DNA of 64,000 nt from Muricea muricata. Taxonomy: Eukaryota > Cnidaria > Anthozoa > Malacalcyonacea > Plexauridae. The translations under genes and the position numbers were made by a program. Below are positions 48,173 to 60,893 of the stretch, one piece after another. The notes under the pieces were generated by a model. It saw only the letters and a program-made list of their open reading frames with translations. It did not search any database and was not told the origin of the DNA. Positions within the stretch are counted from its first letter, which is position 1. The number at the start of each line of letters is the position of its first letter. Where the stretch lies: contig OY979716.1 of NCBI GenBank assembly GCA_963855995.1, positions 28,966,421-29,030,420 of the forward strand, given 5' to 3'.

Positions 48173-48539
48173 GTTGATTTAATATCACATTGATTTGTGC
48201 TGTTTTGACAACCTTGTCGTGCATTGTTAAAACAACATTGAACACAATTGTTGACAACAGAAAACACACTGATATCAGGTTGATTTATGCTGTTCCGACA
48301 AGGTTGTTCATTCATCAATCGTGAACAAGATTGACATCATGTTGATTTGAGCTGTTCCGACAGCGTTGTTCAGGCCTTGTTAATCCATCAACCGTCAACA
48401 ACATTGTTCGAACAAGCTTGAACAATATTGTCAACAAGCTTGTTGACAGGGTGCAGCACAACATTGCTGCAACCTGTTCGGAACAACGGGGAACAAGTTG
48501 ATATCAACGTGCATCAGCCTGGGCATTTTTACGGGTGTA
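48173..48539. repeat. Right subterminal palindrome array
   Basis: Three copies of a longer unit, 'ttgattt.tgctgttc(c)gaca', near 48180, 48280 and 48330, are mixed with many aacaacattgtt-type palindromes. It ends in the inverted terminus ttttacgggtgta at 48539. It mirrors 30538-30860. Confidence 0.75.
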
Positions 48540-49595
48540 TTCACTGTTTAAATTCCAGAGTAAGTTTATGTTTTGTAAATGCAAGACTGTCTTCTTATTA
48601 TTAATGTAATTAATAGGTCGTATTTTATACCAAATTTAAGCTTACATTAGGCGTAATAACATAGCGATGACAAATGTTGTGCCATTGAAAAAAATTGTCA
48701 ATAAAACAAGGATTAAAAACTCAATATTTTGTCATTTTGAAAAAATATACAGAAAGAATAACAATTGCCGTGTTGCTATGACAACAACCTATCGAAGTAC
48801 TTCATGTAATTCCGAAAATTTAGTTGCATGCTCTTAGTTAGTGGTGAGGGGTTGCTGCATGCATGTATTTTTTGTATAGATTATTATGTACAAACTGTAC
48901 CAGCACCCATTACTTGGTTAGAACGTAGTTCATTAAGTTATACAATATTTGATGTAGATATTGTGTTTTTGCTGCATATTACGTACTTAATATATACATT
49001 AACAGTTTCTATAGAATATATACATCTGTTTAACTTTCTGCAAGGCCAAGGGAGCTGCAAGTTGTTTATATTATGTTATAGTTGTTTATAGTATGTTTAT
49101 ATTACGTTATAACTGCACAAAAATTGACTTAAAACAAACCTGCTTAAAACAAAAGATGTAATTTACACTAAACCAGAGATTGTAGTTATTTAGTCTGGCT
49201 TAATTACAATTAGAACACATGCATTATGAAAAAGGAGCAATGTGTGTGCAATACAAGTTGTATTGATACTCTCAGTGCATGAGATTAGGTACTGTTATTT
49301 CTGATTGATTCCCATCTCAACCAACCATTTTCATACTTTCATGTACAAATCAATACCATATAAATTGCTGTCAGCCAGTGGTTCCACCATTGACTTCAAT
49401 TGCGATTCTTGTTCCTCACTCATTGCAATATAAACATTTGGAACTTCAGCATGAACATAATTATGGCGTTACATCCCCGCCAAAATTCATGTTCCTTATT
49501 TTACCATCTGGTTATGTTATTCGGCTCATTTTAAATCTCGGTTTCTTGCAAATTCGACCAGTTTAAAACAAATTCAGCACGTTCTAAATTTTGCT
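48540..49595. other. Non-coding stretch
   Basis: No gene recognised; small ORFs have no motif. Confidence 0.35.
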
Positions 49596-49599
49596 TGTC

Positions 49600-49832
49600 C
49601 ATTGTTCCACTCGTTTCAAACAAATTCGGCTTGTTTCAAATTAAATTCGGCTTGTTTCAAATTTCGCTTGTTTCAAATTTTGCTTGTTTCAAATTCGGCT
49701 TGTTTCAAATTTGGCTCGCTTTAAATTCGGCTTGTTTCAAATTTCGCTTGTTTCAAATTTGGCTCGCTTCAAATTCCGCTCGCTTTAAATTCGGCTTGTT
49801 TCAAATTTCGCTTGTTTCAAATTCCGCTTGTG
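49600..49832. repeat. Minisatellite, ~20-bp unit
   Basis: Repeats of (t)tcggcttgtttcaaattt with gct/cgc and tcgct variants, about 11 copies. The resulting LFQISLVS-like ORF is an artefact. Confidence 0.9.
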
Positions 49833-50305
49833 AACTGCGCATGACCAGAATACGGCGTCTGCTGTACATGTATTCTACGGATTCAGGATTGCACGTCATT
49901 GTCATTGTCTGTTAGGTCAAAGGTTATCATCATATATTTAATTTTGATTGCCGGGTTGCGGACCAATTGTTGAATTTTGCAAATCAAAGTAAGTTAATTG
50001 TTTATATTACATCTCAAACTCATTAATGATTCATCAAGTTAAGAACAAAGAAAATCATAACCGTGGGGGTTTGGATACCTGGTCTTAATTAGACAGATTT
50101 TTACGATTTTATTTCTCCATTTACTTCATAGTTTTTGTTTCGTTTGAGAATATAATATTAAACACTCGAGACAGTGTTTTATCAGCTATCCAAGCATCCT
50201 TAATTTTGTCAAAAATAGGATATCCCGTAAAAAACTGTCACTCGTGTTTGATATATATTTATAATATAGCATTTGTAAATTCTGAACACTGATTGGCTAA
50301 GAGCC

Positions 50306-50551
50306 GTGTTGATATAACTCTATGTCAACACGGAAAATTTCCCGCCACTTTTCTGTTAAAGTTCTTTGTGCTATATTATAAATGAAATATAAAACATTTT
50401 TTCCATATTGATATACAGTTATATCAACACTTGTGAAAATTGAAAAAACTGGAAATTGTGTGAAAACACTCTGCCCTGCGAGCATCATGTTTCCGCATAA
50501 TTTCTCGTTTTTTCAAATTCCACTCGTGTTGATATAACTGTATATCAACAC
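50306..50551. repeat. Three copies of a 26-bp palindrome
   Basis: gtgttgatata-actg-tatatcaacac or close variants occur at 50306-50331, 50406-50430 and 50526-50551. The outer two frame a 246-bp unit, and the middle one is in reverse orientation. Hairpin-forming or protein-binding DNA is possible. Confidence 0.75.
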
Positions 50552-51842
50552 AGAAAATGTTTTATATTTCTTAAACATCACTATGCGTATAATTGATACA
50601 ATTATATAATTTATTTTCAGATCAAAGCCAGGTTAATTGTCAAGCCTGGTTAATGTTAATAAGATATACAGACATGGGATGTAAAAACATTAATAACAAT
50701 AAAAATAAAAGATGTGAACATGTAATATATAAAAATATTTATTTCAGGAAATGTAGCAAATACCCCTTCAACACCAGGGGCTCAACAAAACTTGCAACAA
50801 CAACCAGCAGCAACCATGCAATCAGAAAACAGACGAGTATTCAATCACTCACCAGGGACTCGACAAAACTTGCAACAGACCCTGCAACAAACAACAACAC
50901 TAGAAACAACCATGCGCCAAGCGCAAATTTACATCTGGCCATTACAGAAAGATATTATGCGAGATGGAAAAGCTCAAAAGTACCAGGATGAAAAACATGC
51001 ACTTGTGAGTTATTATTCCTAAAATATTTATTTGTATGGTAATGTATGTATTCTTGAACCAAACGATTAACTTAAATTGTTCATGATGATTTTTCACCAG
51101 ACTGGTCCACTTGTCAAGTGCTTGGAATGCCATAAAGAAATTGTTATGTCCCAGTTCAGGAACCACCAAGAACAAGAGCATGGGAGAATAAGTAAGGTGT
51201 GTATATACAGGAAAATTAAGGAAAACTATCTCATTTTCTACTGATTTGGATTCTCCATTGGGCCTTCAATATTCAGCTTATATTAATAAAAAACAGTTCT
51301 GGATGCAATCTAAATCATGACATCAAGTGTGTTAATCCGTTCATTAATTGAAGCTGGACAACTTGTGCACAATGACCGGGGGTGCATGTAATCCTGTGCT
51401 TGACTGCTAAGGCTAATTAATGGCTTCAAAATATCGAACATAGACAAACTTTTTTCCACTAGAGACAGAAAACTCTGGACAGCACGTACCTAGAAAGGTA
51501 CGAAGTCCCAATAAATAAAGTTCAGGCATGTACATTATAGCAATCAATATCACTCACACACACATATACGCATCATCTGTGTGTGTGTGCTTTAATAACA
51601 CACAGCTCGCGACCAATGAAAATGCAGAATGAACATGTATTATTACATAAAATTACATATTATCATGTGTGAATTACTTATTGTAAGGTGTATTGTAATT
51701 TATAGTCCACAATGCGTGTGTACAGTACAGTGTTGCCAGTGCACCCAATCTTGAACTTTAATGAATTTAGTCATAAAAAAACACCCTGAACAAGGCCAGA
51801 TGATTCCCACCCACCATATCTACCACAGACCTACTGTCTGTC

Positions 51843-51967
51843 TAAAGCCTAGTTCCCATATGGTCATAAACATGTCGTAAGAGTGTCATAACTGTCATAG
51901 AGATAGACTTTTCCATGATCTCGATGACATTTATAGCACATTCACGACCATATGGAAATCAGGCTTA
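51843..51967. mobile_element. ~125-bp MITE, inverted ends (t)aagcct..ttcccatatggtc
   Basis: The left aagcctagttcccatatggtc pairs with the right gaccatatggaaatcaggctt, with two mismatches. It is intronic in HECT gene 2. Confidence 0.65.
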
Positions 51968-52408
51968 ACACTACAAATACACACTCTTGATGCAGGCTGA
52001 GTTATTACAGTAGATCTTTCATTTCAGTTTAGCCAGGCCTATGAAGGTACCCTATGCATTATTTGGCCTTACAGTGTATGTAACTCAGTGGAATTCTTAA
52101 TTTCATTATTCTTGAACAGTTCATCCATGGGTGAAACAGCATCAAAATCAGATGATGATACTACATGCACTTCAGAACAACAGAGGCAGTCAGTTGAGGA
52201 ATTGCCGAGTGAGTCCTGTACTGCAGGTTGCATATGAATTGTACTTTACTCATAATTAGTTTTTTTTTGTATCAATATTTTCTTTTTCTGGTTGATATTG
52301 AATGGTCAATGATTTGTTACTCAGTTTATTCAACTTTTACAATCACTGAGAGTTCCAAAAACATTCTTAAGTCAAAACTATGTGATATAAAATATATGTA
52401 GAAACTAT

Positions 52409-52908
52409 AAAGGCCGGAACACACGAGGCGACAAATTGCTGAATCACGTTGCTGCAACAAATTGCTTTGTGTGCACAGTCACAGAGCATACAGAGGTTGA
52501 ACTTCTTATTAATTATACATACCCCTGGCTTAGCCAGTGTGCTAAAAAGAGGCATTCTCCCCCCTGAAAATACTCATGGCCATTAAAAATGGCCAGGGGG
52601 GAGAAGGCCTCTCCTTAGTGCACTGGCTAAGCTATGAGAAGTTCAACCTCTGTATGCTCTGTGGTACAGTCAAGCGACAAGTTTTATGTGCTCATTGCAC
52701 CTCATTGGTTAATTAACATTTTGTCCCAAGTCAGAATTTTGTCGCTGCAACATGTCGCGCAAAATCAAACCAATTTAATTTCGTGCAACATGTTGCAGCT
52801 ACAAAATTCTGTTGCGGTGACAAAATTTTCAATAAAGTTTTCCTGTTCAAACAAAAATTGTTGCTACAATGTGTGGCAGTGATTTGTCGCCCTGTGTGTT
52901 CTGGCCTT
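52409..52908. mobile_element. 500-bp MITE with nested fold-back
   Basis: The outer ends aaggccggaacacac / gtgtgttctggcctt are inverted. Inside, 52481-52506 and 52637-52662 form a perfect 26-bp inverted repeat (acagagcatacagaggttga...), which brackets a G/C-rich palindrome around ggggggag. The inner unit is flanked by acagtc on both sides (52475-52480, 52666-52671). It is intronic in HECT gene 2. Confidence 0.7.
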
Positions 52909-54909
52909 AATATATAAGATAACTTTGTTATTGATACATTAAAGCAAAGACACACTGTTGATCTCATTATGATACTGAGCCATTTTACATATTTCTTGTG
53001 CACTTGTCCTTTTACGTTTATAGATGAAGAGACTTGTGGCAAAGCTCCTTGTGCTGCCAATTTGTTACTTCCTGGAGCATCTGGAGCAAGTGTTGGGAAC
53101 CAATCACTCCCAGAACCATCTGTTTTAGAGACTGACAAGAGCAATCTGATCCAACTAATGGATATATTTCCTGAGAAGGGCAGGGATGAGCTGGTGCATG
53201 CTCTAAGAATTTATGGAACTATCAGTAGAACAGCTCTTTCTCTTTCTTCCTCAACTGTTCACAATATTGATGACAGCCATAATGATGATCTGGCCCAACC
53301 CACTTTTGCTCCCACTTTAATGTCCCTGTTAAAGGAGCTTGAGAAGGGTCTCAATCAAGAAAAAGAAAAACTTAAAGTTGATGAAGATGATATACTACAA
53401 GCAGCTAGATTTTAACCCTAAGAAGAGGCTTCAAATCCAATACAGAGGCCAGCCAGCAGTGGATACAGGGTAGGGTGACAAGGCAATTTTTCACAAAATT
53501 GCTTGAAGTTGTCTGTGACAAGTTTTTCAGTGGGAGTGTTTCCAAAAGTCCTATCTATAGTCCAGACATTGCTGCTTCTGGAATTATGAGACATTTAGGC
53601 ACAGTATTTGTGCACAGTATTTTACATGGTGGACCAGGTTTCCCTGTATTCAGTCCATCTGTGTATTCTTACCTGGCAACTGGTGATGTGGATGTGGCCA
53701 TGGCCACAGCAAATTATGGAGATTGTTCTGATCCTATTCAGCATTTTATTACAACGGTAACTGGTATTAACATATAAATGCATTGCAGTTGCACAAACAT
53801 GTACACTGCTAATAAATTGTAGATTATTTACACCCTGTACTGAGTACAAAAGACCTGCAGGGATTGTACAGTGAACTCCTGGTCATTATTACCTAAGTAA
53901 TGTTAGTAATTGTTTTATAGGTTGCTGAAGCAAAAGATGTTAATGATATTGAGTGGATAGATATTCTCAGTGAATGTGGATTAACAGTTGCATTAACAGT
54001 AAGTCACATACATCCAGCACTTCAATCACTTGGGGGCAAGGGGCTTTTTGGTAATAATATGCAGTATCTCCATGACATGTCACCATAAATGTAAAAAGCT
54101 TAAAGGCAAATTCAACTTTGCTTCTTTCTTCATACATGAGTAGGTCAAACTTACTTTATATACTATAGGTGGTAAAATTCCAAGAATCATAATTGCTTTA
54201 GGTCTTAGGGGCATGTCATTGATTGTAATTGCACTCAACTGATAAATGCATGACTTTCCTAACTTGTTTACATCAACTTTGCTGGATGAGGTGGAGTAGA
54301 ATACTGTACATACAGGATGTACTGTAACTGACTGCCAGAAATATAAGAATTACTGCACAAATATAGATATTTAATTATTGATCATGACAAATTTGTCATC
54401 TCTAGAATGAAAACAAGATGACAATTATTCAATCTGTTATTGCCCATGATGTTATTGGCCGCCCAAAGATTGTGCTTGACCAGTTTGAAGGTTTAAAAAC
54501 TCTGGGATTTCATGGCAAGGTGAAGAAGTACCCCGAACTGTTTCAAGAACTCTTTGTTCCCAGTAGTAACATCACAGTGACTTCACTTTCTGTCAAGGAT
54601 GCCCTTGAAATCCCTGCAGAGATGGGCGAGGATGAAAAGAATGTAGAGCATTACCTTCTTCAATACCTGGAAAATGCAAGGAGTGACACCTTGGAGCAGT
54701 TTCTCATTTTTGCCTCTAGAGCCAAGTCTTTACCCAGGTTTGGTCATGGAAAAATTCAAGTAAAGTTTGAAAACATGCCAGCCATCTTTGCTTCAACTTG
54801 TCTTCTGCAGATAACATTTCTATGTCAGTTTGAAGACTTTGACATATTCACTCAATCTTTGAGTGCAGTGATTAGTGTGTCAAAAGGAAAAGCATTTAAT
54901 TGTGTTTAA

Positions 54910-57900
54910 GATGATCTATAACAGTTTGCTTTCCAATCCTCAGTTATAAAAAGATGGTGACTGGTACATTTTTGCAAAATTTATTAAAACCGACAGTTAA
55001 CCAGTGATCTCATAACCAAGTGGGTCTGATACCCACTTATCAAAAACAGTTTTACTCACGTCTACGAAATAATCAAAGCCTATGCGTACCCATGTTTTTC
55101 AGTTTTAACTACCAGTATTTATATTCTTAGAATGCTTTCATACTGTAGCAATCCCTGTGCATAAAATGCAATGTGGAATCCAAGAAACATGTCAGATGTG
55201 ATTCACTCTGTTTCTGTTTGGAAAAATTGTGGTAAAAAGTGCAGCCATCATCTTTTTTTGTAATCATAACGGGGCTCTGCTATAGTTCATACACCACGCT
55301 TGGCAAAAAATGTAGCGAATCCGGCCAACACGAGTGTGACATTTTTTCACGGCCGCACGCGTGTTTTCAGGGCATTGGTAACAAAATTAATTTTTGAAAT
55401 TTGCGCCACTTTAAAACGATTGAGGGTGCTTGTGGATTCTCTGCATACAACAAGTATTAGTGGGATCAATAGAGGGGATTTTTGGGATCATAATGATACC
55501 AAATTCACTTATGTTGCTTCTAATCCCTTGTTGAACTAACACATCCTTTTTGAAGCATTTCTGACTTTGTGCCGCGTTGTTTATTTTGAGGAAAATTTGG
55601 GCATTTTTGGCTAGTTATAACTTTTTTGTTTTATGTTATTATGTGGTGATTTGATATTTAAAAGAAAGCTGTGATTATGACTTAAATTCGTATCTTTTTA
55701 TTTTTTTCGAGTACTTTCATATCACTGTAAAATAAGCAGTTGAATTTGGGGGTGAAATGTGTGTTTTCACAAAGTCGCAGTTTAATATGAAACAATATTC
55801 GATGTACTCTGCCACCGTTAGCGAGGGAGAAACTCGCGAAAAGTAAGCCAATTCAAGACAAACGGACATATTTACAAAAAGGTGTGTACCTCAATTGTAT
55901 TTTGCTTTTTATTTTGCTAAAATAACTGAATTTGTTTATTATTTAAAGTATATACATGATTGTATAATCGACATCATATCATTTATGTGCATCAATATAA
56001 TCTTGGAACAAAGATTACATACAAAGCTTTTCACAAATAGATGCGTGTATTTGTCTACCTAAGGTCTGTAATAACATGAGATATTATTTCATGCATCTTG
56101 AGTACAACTACTTATTTGTATATTGTGTGGTAGAATTTAATAGACCACATAATAGTCCTTTACTTGTGTAGGATTGTGTAGATGTGGAATAATATACCTG
56201 GTATAGAAAATCATAGCTTCAAAACAATAATTGTTGAAGACATTCAAGACACGTTGAAATTGAGATGTGCTTGGTATCCTAGTTGCTTGTAATCATAATT
56301 TTCTTTACATTGGGTTAATTACACTTGCTTCAAAACATTCAATTTTGAAACATGTACAATAAAGGGAGGTCAGTCTGCTATATGATGCTTATGCCACCTG
56401 CATAGCATGGGTATACATGATATATTAATTGACCTTTTGTAATGTGAAGGATATTTATTACTTTCTAGGATGAGGAGGGAGGGGGAAGTGGTGTTATTAA
56501 TGCAATAACTCATCCAGTCACATTGTTATCTGACTCTGGTTGTTTACTCTGCTTTTTAATATGCAAATATTCAATCTCGTCATTTATTCACCAAGAAGGG
56601 CAGCATCTTAGTTATGTATTGTATTATGCACAGGAGGTATAATTTTGACACTGCCATGTGTAACTGATGGTCCATAACCCTTGCTACAGGTTATCCCATT
56701 AAGCTGGAGTACCTCCCACTGTCGTCTAAATAGGCTGTGTACACTGGATAATGTTGCCCGCCAAAGGGGAAACTGTAGCTCAATGGTGTGAGCTTCCCAA
56801 AAGTGTGTACATACATATATATTTGTTTTTTCTGGGATACAGAGGGAAGGTATTTTTCATCTCATTGGGAATGTAGCCTGCAACCCTGTTCAAAATATAT
56901 TGTACTTGTATCTTCACTCTTGACATATTTCTTGTAGGTCTTCAGATGCAATTGTTTTAATGATGGACAACATGTGCACTGAAAATTTACACTATGTATA
57001 CCTAGTGCTTTGGTTTGTTACTGATTTTGAAATAAATCTGTGTGATATTGTATTATATTTTATGTAAGCTTTTGGTTTAGTGTAGTATTTATGCTGTTAA
57101 TAATTAAGAATTTCATGTTGGTTGTACTATCAATTAAAGAGGAGTTGAATAAGGGTTGTACCACGAATTAATCCACTACTGTGTTGAGGATTCTTTTTTA
57201 TTGAAATAGGTGGTGAATGTTATGAAAAATCAAAGCTATGTTTGTTTACTTAATATGTTTTCTTTATACTTGTTTGAAAAACAAACATACCTTTGTTTTA
57301 TCAGACATTCATCCAATTTCATTCTGTACTCATTACAAAGGTAAACTCAATAACAATGTAAATTTCTTGAAACACTTAGACACCACTCTCATCTGTATGA
57401 TTTAACTAGATTAACTAACTTATTAATACACCAAATACTATCAAGGTACATACACCTCTGCATACATATAGACACAATGCAATTTATTTTATTTTATTCA
57501 CATAATACTGTGAACTACAAAGACAATATATGCCCCCAGTATCAATTACTCTGAATATAACTGGTCAAACTATAATGCATTGTATGGACACCATGCATGT
57601 AGAGTCAGATACATTATTTGGCACCTGAAGAATAGTGCATGTAATTGCCGAGCTGTTGCAAAGCATATAGACATTACATTCGCACCACGTGTACCTTGTG
57701 AAAACCTTATAGTACTGTTAACTTGTTCTTGCATCATGAATATCATACATATTTGCAATGACACCAATAAATACAAATTAACATGGACAGGGGGTAGATC
57801 ATGATATAATATTCCCAAATAAGAGCACAACACACACAAATACAATGATATAAAATTAGCCAAAAGGGCCAGATTCTATGAAAAATTACATCATTTATCA

Positions 57901-58540
57901 TGCCGATTCTCAGATAATTTGTTTTTCGATGATGTTGCGAGCTGGTACATTTTGATTACCACAAACCAGATAAAAAATAAGCTTCTAAATGTTCAATATT
58001 CTTTACCCCTGGTCGGCGCCATCTTGGATTTTTATTATGCTAATGGGAAAACCGCTGAACGCAATGACAGTCCAACTTGGCTGAATTCGCTGCATTTTAT
58101 GCCAAGCGTGCACATACAGGATATCACATTTTTCAAATAGAGGTTTTTACAATCCAACTTTGAATGTTGTTCTGTTACAGTTATACAATAACTTACAATA
58201 GGGTTCAGTTGAGATTTTTTCTCATTTGTTGATTTTATGTTACTTATCATCAGCATTAGAGTGATCCTTTTTAAGACGGTCATGGTACATATTAGTCAGG
58301 ATTTTATTTTTTCATTGCAGCAACATGTATGTAGCAAGACTATGCAACTTAGGATATCTCATCGAAATAAAAATGTTCTCATTCAGTCTGTTTTTTATGC
58401 TGTACTCAAATATTTTTATTAATTGAGAAAATAAAATCCGGTTATGTTTCACATTCAATTCTATGTTTTTCTAGTTTTGTTGTGTAATCAGCTTGTCAAC
58501 AGATTGTTCTCAATCACATTATAAATATGTACTAGACCGT
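54910..58540. other. Long stretch without recognised genes
   Basis: No coding similarity was seen. Several short ORFs (for example 55300-55539, 57570-57863 minus) lack motifs. Confidence 0.4.
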
Positions 58541-58555
58541 GTTCTCTCAAAATTA

Positions 58556-58775
58556 GTCAGGGAAATTGATTGCGATGCATCCTTGTTACCTCTGCAACAG
58601 TTCGATAAGAAAATAAAATTCCATAGTTACCATCATCACCAAGTTGGTCTACTAGCTGCTGTAATACAAACAGGTTATCTTGACTTAGTGGACATTGTGT
58701 ATCAGGAACTTCCACAATACTATCATCTTCATAGTGCACTGGCCCATTCAAGTCAATTCCATACTGAGCTATTTC
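58556..58775 (-). pseudogene. C-terminal fragment of an integrase-core (RVE-like) repeat protein
   Basis: The minus-strand frame reads DEIAQYGIDLNGPVHYEDDS, EVPDTQCPLSQDNL and LQQLVDQLGDDGNYGILF. The order 'YGIDxxGPV…VPxTxCPLSxxxLxxLQQxVxxLxDDGNYGI' matches the tail that follows the integrase core in a widespread, multicopy metazoan family. No integrase core was found upstream (58.8-59.5 kb), so it is a 3' fragment. Confidence 0.45.
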
Positions 58776-58799
58776 ATCCTAAAGAATGTGTTTAAATGA

Positions 58800-60178
58800 T
58801 TGGCTTAAACATATTTACACATACCGTACATATGTCAAATCCAGTTACACAGGAAATGTTACCTTTGACAATGGCTCTTGGTTTCTTAACAATGTCTGAC
58901 CTCAGTGTGTAAAGTGGAGTCCACTTATCCAGAGCTGCATGGGACCTTTATTGTTTTCAGTAACAGAGGAGCCAAAAATTATCGCTATGGAAATCTTAAA
59001 ATCTCTGCAGAAATCCCTCACCTATTAACACAATCATGAAATCAAAACAGAATTCATAAAATCTCCCCACAATAGCGTAACTACCATGGGCTTGGAAATT
59101 CGGTGGACCAGGGCAAAAGCCCAAAGAAACCCCAGATATTGTCAGTTTGTCAGGAAAGCCCAGTGAACTCTAAATTAGACTGGAACATAACTTGGCCACC
59201 ATCTTTGAAGCCAAACTGGTTATCAATACGTTATCAAGTTCAGTCCTTTTCTATTGTTTCTCTCAGTGCGGTTGACACCATTGTTCTGGAAATGTACCGA
59301 TATTTGATGTTTTTATTTTAATTTAAGAGGAAATTTTATGGTTTATGAGCTTATAACCTAGTTTGTGATTCAGTCTTTTTTGAAAATAGCAAATACCTCG
59401 GGGAAAATAGTACTAGGGCTGTTTACGACATTTGTAGTTGTTGCCGCCATCTTGGCTTCACCCAAACGTAGGGTATTTATCTGGAGTTATCGTTCCAGTG
59501 TTTATAGAGTTCACTGGGAAAGCCCATGAAAAACGAAGAAAGGAAACGTTTCTGACTAATGACAATCAGAATTTGACATAATTCTGTAAAAATCTTTCCC
59601 CAAAGTCCAGATTTCTTTATTCGTATTTTGTGGAGAGGGGGGCTTCACAAATTTTGAACCCACAGCCTACTGCCATAACGTTACGCCACTGTCTTCCATG
59701 AGAAATGATCCAATTAACATTAAACTTCGCAATCTGTTAGAGTTCACAAAATCAGATTAGAAATCACAGAAATCAGGAAATCAAGTTAGAAATCACCTCA
59801 TTTCAAAATCTTGTGCGCAAAATCTCGAAACCCGTGGTGAGCCCCTCGTAAATAAGTTTTCAAAAATTAATAAACTATCCACTTGAGAGTTGCAATGAAA
59901 CCGTATAAAAATAGATTTAAGTTCAAAACCTTGTATATTTCACTAAACTAACTTAACAACTGTCTATTAGTTCGTCAAAACTCTATTAACACTTTTAAAC
60001 ATAATTAACCTGTTTGTAAGGCTGAGATAAAAATGTTAACAACAATCATGTAAAGTTAGCTTCGCATCCCCTGGTAGTTCATCTATCTAATTACACCAAT
60101 TTCACAAGGTGGTTATTTAAAACCAGCTTCCTTAACAAGGAAAAGCATGTACTATTCCCTGTTAATTAACCTCTGCAA
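58800..60178. other. Non-coding stretch
   Basis: Nothing recognised. Confidence 0.35.
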
Positions 60179-60570
60179 CAGGGTTGGTAGGCTTTTGCGC
60201 ATGCACAAAGCCAAATGGCATTTTAAAAAAGGCCAAATTTAACAAAATAAAGCTAAATTTTATTTTTTTTCCAAAAAAGCCAAAAAGGGCCAAATTTTAT
60301 CAATGTTTTGACATGGTATCAATCAGATTTGGTCCAGCTAGTTTTCAACTTCACAAAAAATGAAACAGTTTTATGTTGAGCACATACATAAAATAACGTT
60401 TATTTACACGAATGTGTCTATGGCATTGACAGTTTTTACTTAAATTTTGTCACTCGATAAAAAAGCCAAAATAAAGCCAAAAGGCCAAACAGTTTTTTCA
60501 AGGCCAAACAAGAAATAAAAAAGCCAAAATCGAGTTATTTGGCCTTAAAAAAGCCAAGTTACCAACCCTG
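60179..60570. mobile_element. hAT-type MITE, 392 bp, 8-bp TSD
   Basis: The ends cagggttggta / ttaccaaccctg are inverted. The perfect TSD ctctgcaa lies at 60171-60178 and 60571-60578. The interior is full of aaaagccaaa/aaggccaaa words. The 8-bp TSD and CAGGG end indicate hAT. Confidence 0.85.
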
Positions 60571-60628
60571 CTCTGCAAACTTGGTCACGTGACAGAAACC
60601 ATGGCAACTATGACAAACATTCTCTGCC

Positions 60629-60632
60629 TTAA
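60629..60632. other. Candidate TTAA at left end of Kolobok 3
   Basis: TTAA is followed by agtgctactaaaccc. It lies about 260 bp upstream of the THAP reading frame, the same geometry as in Kolobok 2. The partner end was not found and may be beyond the window. Confidence 0.4.
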
Positions 60633-60893
60633 AGTGCTACTAAACCCAAAATGGGTTTTTGATGATTCAGGTAGACCTAAAAAGTTAGTTAATACTTTTT
60701 AGACTAGTTTTTGCATACAACTTTTAGTTTTCAAAATATGATGGCTCAAACAATGAAATTTGAGCTGTTTTAGAGAAAAAAAGTGCGCACTTTGTTCGGC
60801 CCGTCGGGGGACTGGATCCGGGGAACCCATTTTCCACAAGAACTAGGGATTTCTATTGTGAAAGACAAAATTTTCGTGACTTTTGGTCAAAAA

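Larger units (their letters stand above)
30538..48539. mobile_element. Proposed 18-kb two-gene Plavaka/KDZ-like transposon
   Basis: The left end (30538-30552, tacacgcgtaaaaat) and right end (48525-48539) are near-perfect 15-bp inverted repeats, one mismatch. Inward of each lies an array rich in aacaacattgtt palindromes (30555-30860 and 48190-48500) sharing long words such as cgtcaacaacattgtt. Between them are a leftward coiled-coil gene and a rightward Plavaka-like transposase, head to head. Nested later insertions are a 1.7-kb element (34830-36506), a BEL/Pao element (41325-46538) and a fold-back element (47438-48172). I could not find a target-site duplication, so unity of the element is inferred from architecture. 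Confidence 0.55.
50748..54909 (+). pseudogene. HECT-domain (G2E3-like) gene 2 with UBZ-like zinc finger
   Basis: The exons are about 50748-51004 (Gln/Asn-rich, TPGAQQNLQQQPAATMQ), 51101-51196 (CLECHKEIVMSQFRNHQEQE H, a C2H2/UBZ4-like finger), 52120-52228, 53024-53756, 53921-53998 and 54406-54909. The HECT N-lobe begins FNPKKRLQIQYRGQPAVDTG and continues RQFFTKLLEVVCDKF and HGGPGFPVFSP. The C-lobe has SLPRFGHGKIQVKFENMPAI, then ASTCLLQ with the catalytic Cys, and ends ISVSKGKAFNCV. Frames shift near 53395 and again near 53472, so this copy is probably damaged unless short introns were missed. A HECT ligase would transfer ubiquitin through the Cys; the finger may bind ubiquitin. Confidence 0.65.

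Noticed and set aside
49595-49915. ORF of repeated KFGLFQISLVS units resembling a fibrous protein
   Set aside because: It is a 20-bp minisatellite with no start context, splice sites or non-repeat coding part.
58493-58795. Plus-strand 100-codon ORF as a gene
   Set aside because: The minus-strand frame carries the recognisable integrase-family tail; the plus frame has no motif.
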